A DNA stretch of 64,000 nucleotides from Nitrospira_D sp019636945 (GTDB taxonomy: Bacteria; Nitrospirota; Nitrospiria; Nitrospirales; Nitrospiraceae): assembly GCF_047338595.1 (NCBI RefSeq), contig NZ_JBLFBO010000004.1:124001-188000 (forward strand). Reading direction: 5' to 3'. Under the pieces are notes generated by a model. It was not told the DNA's origin and did not search any database. It was given only the letters and a program-made list of their open reading frames with translations. Made by a program: the position numbers and the translations under genes. Positions 1-9,370 of this stretch are shown here, one piece after another. Each line of letters begins with the position of its first letter. Position 1 is the first letter of the stretch.

Positions 1-2
1 CG

Positions 3-1556
3 CTCTATCAAACCATGCCGAGCTGGTTGAAGGCGGTTCTGCCGAATAAGGGCATTACCTTGGGGTTGGATCTGCAGGGCGGCATCCATATGGTACTGGA
101 GGTGGATGAGGATCGTGCCGTGGAAATCGCGGTGGATCGATCGGTCACGGCGTTGCAAGACCTCCTGACGGAGAAGAAGATCGTCGTCGACTCGGTCAAG
201 CGGGTCGGACATGAACAAATTACAATTCAAGTCCCAAATGTCGAGGCCAAGGCGTCCACCCAAAAGCTGGTCGATAGCTTTCCGAGCTTCGTCGAAAACG
301 AATCGGCGGAATCGGCAGCGACGGTTGTATGGGTGTTGCGCGAGGCGGAGACCAAGCGCATCAAGGATTCGGCGATCAATCAAGCATTGGAAACGATTCG
401 AAACCGAATCGATCAATTCGGGGTCGCGGAACCGATCGTACAGCGGCAGGGCTTGAAGCAGATCGTCGTCCAGCTCCCGGGCGTCAAGGATCCCAAGCGC
501 GCCAAGGATTTGATCAAGGAAACCGCATTGCTCGAATTCAAAATGTTGGATGAAGACATCCGGCTGGACTTGCCGGGGCATGTGACGAAGGACAAAGAGG
601 CTGAGGTGCTGCAGCAGTTTGAGAGCAAGCTGCCTGAAGGCGATCAGATCTTGTTCGAGCGGGTGGTTGACAAGGACACGGGGGTTGAATTTCGCGCCCC
701 CTACGTGGTCAAGAAACGCGTGATGTTGACCGGCGATGTCCTGAGCGATGCGCGGGTGGCCATCGGCCAATTCAACGATCCGTACGTGTCGATCACCTTC
801 GATTCCAAGGGTGGGCAAGAGTTCGAGCGCATCACCGCGGAACATGTCAAAAAGCGCATGGCCGTGGTGTTGGATAACACCATCTATTCCGCGCCGGTCA
901 TCCAAGAACGGATTGCCGGAGGGCGCGCGCAAATTACGGGGACGTTCACCACCCAGGAGGCCAACGATCTGGCCATCGTGTTGAGGGCCGGCGCCCTCCC
1001 GGCACCGTTGAAGATCGTTCAAGATCTGACGGTGGGTCCGTCGTTGGGGCAGGACTCTATCGATAAGGGAGTCAGGGCGACCTTGATTGCTGGGGTCATG
1101 GTCGTCGTGTTCATGATTGTATATTACCGTCTGTCCGGGCTCATTGCAGATTTTGCGTTAGCCTTGAATCTCATCTGTCTGATGGGGGCGTTGTCCGCCT
1201 TAACGGCGACGTTGACTCTTCCGGGGATCGCCGGCATCGTGTTGACGATTGGGATGGGGGTCGACTCGAATGTCCTGATCTTTGAGCGTATTCGGGAAGA
1301 GCTTCGAAGTGGGAAGGCGGTGCGGTCGGCCATCGATGCGGGGTACGACAAGGCCTTGCTCACCATTATCGACTCACACGTCACGACCTTGATTACGGGG
1401 GTGGCGTTGTTTCTCTTTGGGACCGGGCCGATCAAGGGATTTGCCGTGACGCTGTGCTTAGGTATCGCGATCAATCTCTTTACGGCGTTGGTCGGGACGA
1501 AAGTGATTTTTGATCTCTTATATCAGAAGCAGAAGGTTGAAGCGCTGAGCATTTAA
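3..1556 (+). CDS. secD: Protein translocase subunit SecD (5' end cut by window)
   Basis: Inner-membrane subunit of the SecDF complex, which uses the proton gradient to help pull exported proteins through SecYEG. The frame is open to the left edge, and the first visible residues (LYQT before MPSWLKAVLP) are the end of the usual N-terminal membrane segment, so the ATG at 15 is internal and the true start lies upstream. The GLDLQGGIHMVLEV motif near the start, a long periplasmic P1 region and a C-terminal block of five membrane helices (from about position 1080) with GMGVDSNVLIFERIREE are diagnostic. secF follows 62 bases downstream, the usual operon order. Confidence 0.97.
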   Translation, partial: LYQTMPSWLKAVLPNKGITLGLDLQGGIHMVLEVDEDRAVEIAVDRSVTALQDLLTEKKIVVDSVKRVGHEQITIQVPNVEAKASTQKLVDSFPSFVENESAESAATVVWVLREAETKRIKDSAINQALETIRNRIDQFGVAEPIVQRQGLKQIVVQLPGVKDPKRAKDLIKETALLEFKMLDEDIRLDLPGHVTKDKEAEVLQQFESKLPEGDQILFERVVDKDTGVEFRAPYVVKKRVMLTGDVLSDARVAIGQFNDPYVSITFDSKGGQEFERITAEHVKKRMAVVLDNTIYSAPVIQERIAGGRAQITGTFTTQEANDLAIVLRAGALPAPLKIVQDLTVGPSLGQDSIDKGVRATLIAGVMVVVFMIVYYRLSGLIADFALALNLICLMGALSALTATLTLPGIAGIVLTIGMGVDSNVLIFERIREELRSGKAVRSAIDAGYDKALLTIIDSHVTTLITGVALFLFGTGPIKGFAVTLCLGIAINLFTALVGTKVIFDLLYQKQKVEALSI

Positions 1557-1618
1557 CCATGATGCCATCGATACTGACTGCTCAAGGTGAGACTCAGGGC
1601 TATCAAAAGGGAGCGCGC

Positions 1619-2536
1619 ATGTTAGAGATTCTAGGAAAAACCAACATTGACTTCATGGGTAAGCGCCAGTTTGCCTTTCTCTTTTCTGGCATCATGGTGC
1701 TGCTTGGGCTGATCGCGCTCGTGCAGATTGCGAGAGGGGCGGCCAATCTGGGGATCGACTTCGCCGGAGGAACCGCGGTTCAGCTGAAGTTCGACCAACC
1801 GGTCCGGATCGACGAAGCTCGAAAGGTTCTGGAGACGAACGGGCTCGGTGATGCGGAATTGCAGGAGTTCGGGCAGGACAATAAGCTGCTCATTCGAGTG
1901 AAGACCTCCACGACGATTGAGGAAAAAGTTGCGGAACGTGTGGTGGCGATCTTCTCCAAGGATTTCCCCAACAATAAGTTTGTGGTCGACTCCACCACCG
2001 AGATCGGTCCGACCATCGGCAAGAAACTTCAAGAAGATGCGCTCGTGGCCATCGTCATCTCATTTGTGGGCATTATTCTGTACATTGCGGCTCGATTTGA
2101 GCTGCGTTTTGGAGTCGCAGCGGCACTGGCGACCTTTCACGATGTGCTGGCCGTCGTCGGCGTCTTTTATATCTTGGATAAAGAAATCACGCTGCTGATC
2201 GTGACGGCACTCTTGACGCTGGCAGGGTATTCGCTGACCGACACGGTGGTCGTCTTTGACCGGATCAGGGAAAACCTGAAGCAGCGTCGCCGTGAGAGCG
2301 AGGAAGCGACGATCAACAGCGCGATCAATCAGGTCTTAAACCGGACCATCGTGACCAGCTTGACGGTTGTGCTGGTCCTGATTCCATTAACCCTGGCGGG
2401 CGGAGAAGTCCTCCATGATTTTTCGCTGGCTCTGCTAGGGGGTGTGATTGTCGGGACCTTCTCATCGGTATTTGTGGCCAGCCCTCTCTTATTGTTGTGG
2501 CCCGGAACGCAGGGCCGACTCTTGAAACGCAATTGA
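1619..2536 (+). CDS. secF: Protein translocase subunit SecF
   Basis: Partner of SecD in proton-driven protein export, 305 residues from the ATG at 1619. That start is preferred over an in-frame ATG at 1559 because a purine-rich AAGGGAG site lies just upstream and the protein then begins MLEILGKTNIDF, typical of SecF. It shows an N-terminal membrane helix, the GIDFAGGTAVQLKF motif at the start of the periplasmic domain, and a C-terminal five-helix block containing TDTVVVFDRIREN. The 62-base gap after secD suggests co-transcription. Length and motifs are normal for the family. Confidence 0.96.
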   Translation: MLEILGKTNIDFMGKRQFAFLFSGIMVLLGLIALVQIARGAANLGIDFAGGTAVQLKFDQPVRIDEARKVLETNGLGDAELQEFGQDNKLLIRVKTSTTIEEKVAERVVAIFSKDFPNNKFVVDSTTEIGPTIGKKLQEDALVAIVISFVGIILYIAARFELRFGVAAALATFHDVLAVVGVFYILDKEITLLIVTALLTLAGYSLTDTVVVFDRIRENLKQRRRESEEATINSAINQVLNRTIVTSLTVVLVLIPLTLAGGEVLHDFSLALLGGVIVGTFSSVFVASPLLLLWPGTQGRLLKRN

Positions 2537-2539
2537 TCG

Positions 2540-2725
2540 AATGGTGGAATAGAACGGCGTCGCTCGTGAAGCGTCGTTCGTTCTGGAGTAGAGTCACTGG
2601 TTCAACGTTTCAGGTTTCACGTCGTCGGAAAATAACTCCGAGAACGTGAAACTGGAAACTTGCAACCTCTGAATCAGAACGCTTCACGAGATACGCTTCA
2701 CCTTTCACAGGTTTCCGCATCCTTA
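2540..2725. repeat. Intergenic repeat of the GTTTCA/GTGAAAC type
   Basis: The gap between secF and the sensor kinase is filled with short alternating blocks such as GTGAAGCGTCGTTCG, CAACGTTTCAGGTTTCACG, AACGTGAAACTGGAAACT and CGCTTCACCTTTCACAGG. They form imperfect inverted repeats. The same words recur at 57805-57900 and, in shorter form, at 35488-35510, so this is a dispersed family. No function is known to me; a transcript-end or mRNA-stability role is possible. Confidence 0.6.
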
Positions 2726-2738
2726 GCGGATCATCCAT

Positions 2739-5700
2739 ATGACGATCTGGAGCCGGCCATATAGTCTCCAGCAGAAAATCATCGGCGCGATCGTCATGGT
2801 CGGCCTCCTCCCACTTGCCCTCCTGCTTGTCCTGATCTATGCGGAAGAACGACGAGTGCTGCGCGAGACGACGGGTGCGGATTTCAAGGAAATTGCCGTG
2901 GAAGCCGCTCGTCGGATCGAGATGCAGATCACGCGAGGGATGAGCGAAGCCCAGCAGCTTGCGACCACGCCATTTCTCCGCACGGCCGTCGTTGAGGCGA
3001 ACCGGACCTATGAAGGTAAGGATGCGCGCGGCATTTCTGAGATCATCAAGGAGTGGCAGCAGCGATGGAGGCAGCGGGCGAAGCGAAGCGAGTTCCCACT
3101 GTTCGTCAATCGGATCGTGACCAACTACTTGATTCAGTGGCACGAGATTCGAAAGTCGGACTACATCGGCATCTTGGTGACCGATGGGCAGGGTGCGTTG
3201 GTCGTCAGCTCCATTCCGCAAGTCGAATACTTCTACGGGAAAACGGCCTGGTGGCAAGCGGTCGTCAAGAACGGCAGTCGACGACCCTATGTGAGTGAGA
3301 TCACCTTTGATCCCTCCTTTGGCACGCATGTAGTGGCTGTCGCGACCCCAATTCTGGATGATCACCGGCAGATGGTGATCGGAGCCGTCACAATCCTGTT
3401 ACGACGCGATACGCTCTTTCAATCGATCGCGGAGAAATCCTTTGGTGCAACGGGACATGCCATGTTGGTGGCCACTGATGGTGGAGTCGTTATTTGTCCG
3501 ATCCTCGCGCCGGAAGCCCATTCGATCGATACCGAGTTTCTTGACACCATAGCCACTGCGAAACCAGGGTGGGTCATCGCGGCTGACGATTGGCACGGCA
3601 ACAAGGATGCACTGATCGGGATAGCACCGGTGCGGTTTACCGATCTTCTTGAACCGGAGAGCCTGGGCGGAAAGCGCTGGATGACGATTGTCCGCCAGGA
3701 TCCAGCCGAAACATTCGCTCCGCTGGGCGAATTGATCGCCAAAGTACTCGTGTTTGGTGTCGTGGTGTCGTTGGGGCTCGGCGGAATCGGAGTTCTCGTC
3801 GCTCGCCGGATTGCAAAACCGGTTCGTCTGCTGCACGACGGAGTTCAGCAGATCGGAAGCGGTCGGTTGGACCAGCGGGTGGAGCTGAAGACCGGCGATG
3901 AAATCGAAGGGCTTGCGCGGGCGTTCAATCAGATGGCCACCAATCTTCAATTGTCTTTTGGGCAATTGGAACAGCGCATCGCCGAGATCAGACAGCTGGA
4001 GGAAAAATATCGAGACTTGATCGAGCATGCACCTGAAATGATTTGCCAATTGGATCGAGGAGGGCGACTGGTTCATGTCAATAAGACAGGCCTCGACAAA
4101 CTCGGATATAGCCGTCAAGAGATGTTGACCATGAAATTGTGGGAACTGGTGCCCCAAGGACAGGAAGGCCAGGTGTTGCACTATCTCGAACAGCTGGTGT
4201 GTCGGGGGCAGAGTTCAATCGAGACGGTATTACTGACGAAAGACGGCCGCCGGATCGAAGTCGAAATTCATGCAACGGCGCTGTTCGACCACGAGCGGGG
4301 TGGGTTGGTGCATTCTCGCGCCTTTGTGCGTGATGTGACGGAGCGACGCCGATTGGAGCAGGAGTTGCAGCGGTATACCGTGGGATTGGAACAGGTCGTG
4401 TCGGAGCGCACCAGGCAGTTGACGGTCTCGCAAGCTCGCTACAAGGCGCTCTTCGATGTGGTGGCGGATTCCGTGTTTATGGTCGACGTGACGGGAGAGG
4501 TCGTCGCGGTGAATGAACGGGAGTCCCAGGTCCTAGGGTATGCGGAATCGGAGATTGTCGGGAAGCCTATTCGCGACGTCTTGCTTCCGGAATATCAGGG
4601 AATGTTCGAAGGCTGGCTGGCCGATGTCTGTACTGAGCAGCGGCAGGTCGCGACCCAGGAGATTGCCGTGCGCCATGCCGACGGCCATGAGGTTCCTGTG
4701 GAAATGGACCTGATTCGAGTCGGTGGAACCGACCCGCTTCTCGTCATGGTTCAGCTGCGGGACATCACCGTTCGGAAGAAGCTCGAGCGCCAGCTCCAAT
4801 CCTATCGTGAAGATCTCGAACTCAAAGTCAGCGAGCGAACGCGAGAAATCGAGGAGACGAAGCAATATCTGGAGAATCTGCTTGAAAACGCGAATGATGT
4901 CATCTATACGCTCGATCTGGATCAACAGTTCACCTATGTCAACAGCAAGGTCAATGCATGGGGCTATCGCAAGGATGACCTGATCGGCCGTCCCTATCTT
5001 TCGCTCCTGTCACGGCGCCATCGTGGGCGCCGGCTGAAGAGCACGTTGGATATCGGTGCCAAACAGGTGTACGAGGTTGAAATTGTGACTCGTCTGGGCG
5101 AGCTGCGCACCGTGATGGTCAGTGTCTCGCCGTTGCAAGGGGTGGACGGTCATATTTTGGGAGTCCTCGGTATCGCGCGTGACATGACGGAGACCAAGAA
5201 GCTGGAGCGACAGATTCAAAATGCGGAAAAACTGGCGTCGATCGGCAAACTTGCGGCCGGCGTGGCGCATGAGATCAACAATCCGCTGGGTGGGATCCTG
5301 AACTGTCTCTACAACCTTCGAAAAGGGACACCATCGCTGGCGCGCCAGGAGGAGTATTGGACGTCGATGGAGCATGGTGTCCGGCGTGTGCAAAAAATCG
5401 TCCGGCAATTGCTCGATTTTTCGCAACAGCACGAGCCGGCGTTCAGCCAGGCCGATATCAACCGAGTCGTCGATCAGGTGCTGACGCTGACGACCCATCT
5501 GTTTGCGCCCAGTGGAATTCGCCTGGAGATCATACAGGGACAGAGCCTTCCGCCTGTCATGGTCGACCGGCACATGATCGAACAGGTGCTGATGAATCTG
5601 ATCCTCAATGCCGTGCAAGCGATGAAACAGGGCGGCGTCCTGACCATCCGGACTTCCGTGTCGGAAGGCGTCTGCCGTGTGGACGTGCAAGATTCCGGGG

Positions 5701-5918
5701 CCGGGATTCCGGCCTCGGTACTCCCGCGTATCTTCGACCCCTTCTTCACGACCAAGAGCGAAGGAGAGGGGACAGGGCTGGGTCTCTCCGTGAGTCTTGG
5801 TATCGTCGAGCGCCATGGAGGAAAAATTTCGGTGGAGAGCGAGGTCGGGACGGGTAGTACCTTCATCTTGTATTTGCCTGTGTCGCGAGAGCGTATCTTG
5901 GCGGAGAAGGATGTATGA
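2739..5918 (+). CDS. Membrane sensor histidine kinase (Cache-HAMP-PAS3-HisKA-HATPase)
   Basis: Two-component sensor of 1059 residues. Visible in order: membrane helix about 14-38; extracytoplasmic sensor region of double-Cache type about 40-320; second helix about 328-352; HAMP linker about 350-403; three PAS domains about 420-540, 565-685 and 710-830, separated by coiled coils ending in SERTRQL and SERTREI; HisKA with the phospho-acceptor histidine at about 844 in GVAHEINNPLGG; HATPase with LMNLILNAVQAM, DSGAGI and GTGLGLS motifs. The HisKA subtype is that of NtrB/ZraS-like kinases, which fits the sigma-54 response regulator overlapping its stop codon by four bases. The signal sensed is not evident. 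Confidence 0.93.
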   Translation: MTIWSRPYSLQQKIIGAIVMVGLLPLALLLVLIYAEERRVLRETTGADFKEIAVEAARRIEMQITRGMSEAQQLATTPFLRTAVVEANRTYEGKDARGISEIIKEWQQRWRQRAKRSEFPLFVNRIVTNYLIQWHEIRKSDYIGILVTDGQGALVVSSIPQVEYFYGKTAWWQAVVKNGSRRPYVSEITFDPSFGTHVVAVATPILDDHRQMVIGAVTILLRRDTLFQSIAEKSFGATGHAMLVATDGGVVICPILAPEAHSIDTEFLDTIATAKPGWVIAADDWHGNKDALIGIAPVRFTDLLEPESLGGKRWMTIVRQDPAETFAPLGELIAKVLVFGVVVSLGLGGIGVLVARRIAKPVRLLHDGVQQIGSGRLDQRVELKTGDEIEGLARAFNQMATNLQLSFGQLEQRIAEIRQLEEKYRDLIEHAPEMICQLDRGGRLVHVNKTGLDKLGYSRQEMLTMKLWELVPQGQEGQVLHYLEQLVCRGQSSIETVLLTKDGRRIEVEIHATALFDHERGGLVHSRAFVRDVTERRRLEQELQRYTVGLEQVVSERTRQLTVSQARYKALFDVVADSVFMVDVTGEVVAVNERESQVLGYAESEIVGKPIRDVLLPEYQGMFEGWLADVCTEQRQVATQEIAVRHADGHEVPVEMDLIRVGGTDPLLVMVQLRDITVRKKLERQLQSYREDLELKVSERTREIEETKQYLENLLENANDVIYTLDLDQQFTYVNSKVNAWGYRKDDLIGRPYLSLLSRRHRGRRLKSTLDIGAKQVYEVEIVTRLGELRTVMVSVSPLQGVDGHILGVLGIARDMTETKKLERQIQNAEKLASIGKLAAGVAHEINNPLGGILNCLYNLRKGTPSLARQEEYWTSMEHGVRRVQKIVRQLLDFSQQHEPAFSQADINRVVDQVLTLTTHLFAPSGIRLEIIQGQSLPPVMVDRHMIEQVLMNLILNAVQAMKQGGVLTIRTSVSEGVCRVDVQDSGAGIPASVLPRIFDPFFTTKSEGEGTGLGLSVSLGIVERHGGKISVESEVGTGSTFILYLPVSRERILAEKDV

Positions 5919-7360
5919 AAGGTTTGGCTGTTCTGCTGGTCGATGATGAACCGCTGATGCGCCTGTCGATGCTGGATGCGCTGGAGGCAGTCGGGTGCGA
6001 CGTGCAGGCTGCGGCGACCGGCATGGAAGGGATCGAGGCTATTGAAAAACGCGCCTTTGATCTCGTCATCACCGATCTGCGGTTGCCGGGCGCCGATGGG
6101 CTCACGGTACTCAAGACGGCCAAGGAGAAGGCCGCTCAAACGGAAGTGCTCATGATTACCGCCCATGGGTCTGTGGAAACCGCCGTTGGCGCCATGAAGC
6201 TGGGGGCCTTCGATTACATTACGAAACCGTTTCAGATGGATGAATTGCTGCTCATCATTGAGCGGATCGGCGGGGTGATCGCCCTACGGCGAGAAAATCA
6301 GGACCTCAAACATCAACTCGAAGACAAGTTTTGCTTTCACGGTATCTTGGGAGCCAACAGCCAGATGCGGGCGGTCTTGGACAAGATCAAGATGGTGGCG
6401 GAAACCGATTCCACGGTCCTCATTGTCGGGGAAAGCGGCACGGGGAAAGAATTGGTGGCCAATGCCCTCCATCAGAACAGTCTGCGCAAGGGATCGCCCT
6501 TGATTAAGGTCAGCTGCGCGGCCTTGCCCGAGACGTTGCTGGAGGCGGAGCTCTTTGGGCATGAGAAAGGCGCGTTTACCGGCGCCTTACGCCAGCGACG
6601 TGGGCGGTTTGAAATGGCCAACCGGGGGACACTCTTTCTTGATGAAATCGGAGAAATCTCTCCTGTCGTACAAGTGAAACTCTTGCGTGTGTTGCAAGAG
6701 CGAGTCTTTGAGCGGGTCGGCAGCAACGAGCCGATTGAGGTCGATGTTCGGCTGGTCTGTGCCACCCAAAAAGACTTGCGCAAGGAAGTCGCGCAGGGGC
6801 GGTTTCGGGAAGATCTTTTTTACCGGCTCAACGTCGTGCCGATCCTCGTGCCACCGCTTCGGCAACGGCAAGAAGATATCATGGTGATTGCTCAGTATGT
6901 ATTGGAAACCTGTTCGCTGAAACTCAATAAGCAGCTGCGCCGATTTTCCCAGCCGGCACGAGAGTTGTTGCTGCGGTATTCGTATCCGGGGAATGTGCGA
7001 GAATTGCAGAATCTCGTGGAGCGGGCCGTCGCCTTGTGCCGAGATCAGACGACGGTTCAACCAAGCGACCTCTGTGGATTTCAGTCCTGTCCGTATCAGG
7101 GAGGTGCTCCGCAAGAAGCCTGTGGCTTCTGCAGTGAAGGGTTGACCGGGGGAAGCAGAAAACAGGTCGCCTCCATGACCTCGTTGGCCACGGCTCGAGA
7201 GGGATTTGAGAAAGACTATATCGTGTCTGTGTTGGAGCGAGTCGACGGGAGCCGCACGACCGCCTCGAAGATTCTGGGATTGTCCCGAAAGGCCTTGTGG
7301 GAAAAGTGTAAGCGCTATGGGATTCCATCGGCGTACAGCGAAGGAGAAGATGAGACCTAG
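5915..7360 (+). CDS. Sigma-54-dependent response regulator (NtrC family)
   Basis: Transcription activator of 481 residues: receiver domain about 1-120 with phospho-acceptor Asp54 (VITDLRLPG), AAA+ domain with Walker A GESGTGKE at 172-179 and the sigma-54 contact loop GAFTGA at 219-224, and a C-terminal Fis-type helix-turn-helix (GSRTTASKILGLSRKALWEK). It overlaps the kinase gene by ATGA, so the two are translationally coupled and form a pair. Between AAA+ and DNA-binding domains lies an unusual cysteine group (C-x4-C-x11-C-x2-C, about positions 7071-7140), which could bind metal or respond to redox. No clear target promoter was seen. Confidence 0.95.
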   Translation: MKGLAVLLVDDEPLMRLSMLDALEAVGCDVQAAATGMEGIEAIEKRAFDLVITDLRLPGADGLTVLKTAKEKAAQTEVLMITAHGSVETAVGAMKLGAFDYITKPFQMDELLLIIERIGGVIALRRENQDLKHQLEDKFCFHGILGANSQMRAVLDKIKMVAETDSTVLIVGESGTGKELVANALHQNSLRKGSPLIKVSCAALPETLLEAELFGHEKGAFTGALRQRRGRFEMANRGTLFLDEIGEISPVVQVKLLRVLQERVFERVGSNEPIEVDVRLVCATQKDLRKEVAQGRFREDLFYRLNVVPILVPPLRQRQEDIMVIAQYVLETCSLKLNKQLRRFSQPARELLLRYSYPGNVRELQNLVERAVALCRDQTTVQPSDLCGFQSCPYQGGAPQEACGFCSEGLTGGSRKQVASMTSLATAREGFEKDYIVSVLERVDGSRTTASKILGLSRKALWEKCKRYGIPSAYSEGEDET

Positions 7361-7456
7361 CGATTGGTCTCCTGCCGGTTGGGCGCCTTCTAACGCAAGG
7401 CAGCGGACAAAAAAGAGTCATTGTGTGAGTCACTCATTCATGAAGGGAGTAGCGTG

Positions 7457-7864
7457 ATGAATGTTCGATCTCAGGCCATTGTGATTGTCTTAGGAGGGCT
7501 TCTGTTCTCAGGGATTGCCGTAGCTGCGGAACCGGCGGACGTTGAGAAATTCGTCAACTCCCGCATTGAGATCGGCGAGATGATGACGAGCTATTTTCAG
7601 GGTGGAGCGGGGTATGGCGGCGGACAGCGGCCGTCTCCTGAGCAGATGAACAAGATGCGTGACGATCTCAATACAAAACTGACTGCGGTACTGGCTAAGC
7701 ATGATCTGACGCTTGACGAATATCGGAAACGGAGCCCTGAAGTCTTTGCGGATGATGCAGCGGTCAAACAGTACCTGAGCGAGCATCCTGATCTCAAACA
7801 GCGCTACGACGCGCTGCCGCTCGACCGGATGGGGCGTGGGGGAAGTGCGGGACGCGGGTATTAG
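7457..7864 (+). CDS. Small exported protein of unknown function
   Basis: 135 residues from the ATG at 7457, which follows GAAGGGAG at a good distance. An N-terminal signal peptide (AIVIVLGGLLFSGIAVAAEPAD) indicates export. The mature part is helical and polar, with a glycine-rich stretch (QGGAGYGGGQRPSPEQM) in the middle and a Gly/Arg-rich C-terminus (GRGGSAGRGY). The pattern of helix, short linker and a KYLSEHPDLKQRYDAL-like repeat resembles small periplasmic DUF4168-like proteins, but I cannot assign a family. It follows the two-component system by about 100 bases and could be a target or stress protein. Confidence 0.7.
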   Translation: MNVRSQAIVIVLGGLLFSGIAVAAEPADVEKFVNSRIEIGEMMTSYFQGGAGYGGGQRPSPEQMNKMRDDLNTKLTAVLAKHDLTLDEYRKRSPEVFADDAAVKQYLSEHPDLKQRYDALPLDRMGRGGSAGRGY

Positions 7865-7988
7865 CAGGATGTTGAAAAAGTCCGCCAGCGTTGTTCTCGC
7901 ATCGCTTAGAGGCTCAACGTACGGCTCAGAGTACGCTTCGCCTCTGCGCTCGCTGCGGCCGCGCTGGACGGTCTTTTTGAACATCCTG
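7865..7988. repeat. Palindromic intergenic element (copy 1), possible terminator
   Basis: Imperfect inverted repeat of about 25 bases per arm: left arm 7865-7890 (begins CAGGATGTTGAAAAAGTCC), right arm 7962-7988 (ends TTTTTGAACATCCTG). Between the arms is a core with CTCAACGTAC and GTACGCTTCG. Because the right arm carries a T-run, it may end transcription of the upstream gene. Related elements are at 11781-11971, 22696-22817, 29919-29990 and about 42899-43170. Confidence 0.75.
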
Positions 7989-8148
7989 TCGGCTGTTCCG
8001 GTACTGCCTGATGCAGCCTGGTCCTGTGATGCCAGAACGGGTTTCAACGGCTTGCTAAAGTCGATGGGAGCTTTTAGTACGATGAGTCGGTATCCGTTCT
8101 CTCGAAAGAGTCCTCTCTCTACCTGCTCCTGAAGAAGATTGGTTACAT

Positions 8149-9120
8149 ATGGAATACCGCCATCTCGGTCGCTCGGGGCTCAAAGTCAGCCGGCTCTGCC
8201 TTGGCACGATGAATTTCGGGCCACAGACAAGTGAGCAGGACAGCTTCGCCGTCATGGATCGAGCGCTAGATCTCGGTATCAACTTTTTTGACACCGCCGA
8301 CGTGTATGGCTGGAAACTGGGCGAAGGCTGGACCGAGCAGATCATTGGACGGTGGTTGTCGCAGGGTGGAGGTCGTCGAGACAAGGTGGTGCTTGCCACC
8401 AAGGTATTCGGTCGCATGGGGGAGTGGCCGAACCAGTCTCGCCTTTCGGCCCGCCATATCAAACAGGCTTGTGAAGCGAGTCTGCGCCGGCTTCACACAG
8501 ACTGGATCGATCTGTATCAGATGCATCATGTCGATCGGGAGACACCCTGGGAGGAAGTCTGGCAGGCGATGGAGCAGTTAGTCAGAGAAGGCAAGGTGGT
8601 CTATGTGGGCAGCAGCAACTTTGCCGGGTGGCATCTCGCTCAGGCACAGGAGGCCGCGCGTAGTCGACATTTTCTAGGCTTGGTGTCGGAACAAAGTCTG
8701 TACAACCTCACTGAGCGCACGATCGAGTTGGAGGTCATTCCCGCTTGTGAGGCCTATGGGATCGGTCTGATTCCCTGGAGTCCGCTGGGGCGGGGGCTCT
8801 TAGCCGGAGTTCTCCAACCAGCCGACAGCGGGCGCCGTGCGGACGAAGAGCTGAAGAAGGAGATCGCGAAGTCGCGAACAAAATTGGAAGCCTATGAAGC
8901 CCTCTGCAAACGGATCGATGAACGCCCGGCTGATGTTGCATTAGCCTGGTTGCTGCATCAAAAAGCCGTCACAGCACCGATTATTGGGCCACGCACGATG
9001 GAACAACTCGATGGAGCGATGCGAGCACTGAGTCTCACACTGAGTCAGGAAACTATGAAGCAGCTGGACGATCTGTTTCCCGGTCCAGGTGGTACCGCAC
9101 CGGAAGCCTATGCCTGGTAA
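8149..9120 (+). CDS. Aldo/keto reductase
   Basis: NADPH-dependent oxidoreductase of 323 residues with a (beta/alpha)8 barrel. It begins MEYRHLGRSGLKVSRLCLGTMNFG, typical of the YajO/Tas-type subgroup. The catalytic tetrad is visible: Asp and Tyr in FDTADVYG, Lys in VVLATKVFG and His in DLYQMHHVD. Near the C-terminus TAPIIGPRTMEQL is the cofactor-binding stretch. Substrate cannot be told. It stands alone between a palindromic repeat and the accessory region. Confidence 0.92.
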   Translation: MEYRHLGRSGLKVSRLCLGTMNFGPQTSEQDSFAVMDRALDLGINFFDTADVYGWKLGEGWTEQIIGRWLSQGGGRRDKVVLATKVFGRMGEWPNQSRLSARHIKQACEASLRRLHTDWIDLYQMHHVDRETPWEEVWQAMEQLVREGKVVYVGSSNFAGWHLAQAQEAARSRHFLGLVSEQSLYNLTERTIELEVIPACEAYGIGLIPWSPLGRGLLAGVLQPADSGRRADEELKKEIAKSRTKLEAYEALCKRIDERPADVALAWLLHQKAVTAPIIGPRTMEQLDGAMRALSLTLSQETMKQLDDLFPGPGGTAPEAYAW

Positions 9121-9370
9121 ATGCTTGATGTTCGGGGTCAGATTGATTCGAGAGTTTCGATCGAGGAACGGCAAGATTGACCATCCGCAAGGGCTGCTAT
9201 CGGCCAAGTGCGGGAGTTCGACGCCGAGATCGCATCGCCATAAAGCGGTCCTCAGCCGTGTTGCATTAACGACTGTCTTCACCAGCTGGAGAAAGCAAGC
9301 GAAGCGCCGCTTGCTGACTGTCCGCTGCAGCGACCGGTTAGGTTGCAGGCATGCGCCCAAGGTTAGCCTA
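9121..9370. other. Gene-free stretch with accessory-region repeat relic
   Basis: No convincing gene. Positions 9211-9232 (GTTCGACGCCGAGATCGCA) closely match 10165-10185, the first of several shared fragments in the 9-18 kb region. A GGTTAGGTTGCAGGC sequence near 9340 faintly resembles an integron core site, but no matching partner site was found. Confidence 0.4.

Noticed and set aside
5010..5816. Open frame on the minus strand opposite the kinase domain
   Set aside because: No ribosome site or motif; the plus-strand kinase motifs are intact.
9330..9360. attC/integron core site near GGTTAGGT
   Set aside because: No paired R' site or fold is present and no integrase is nearby.
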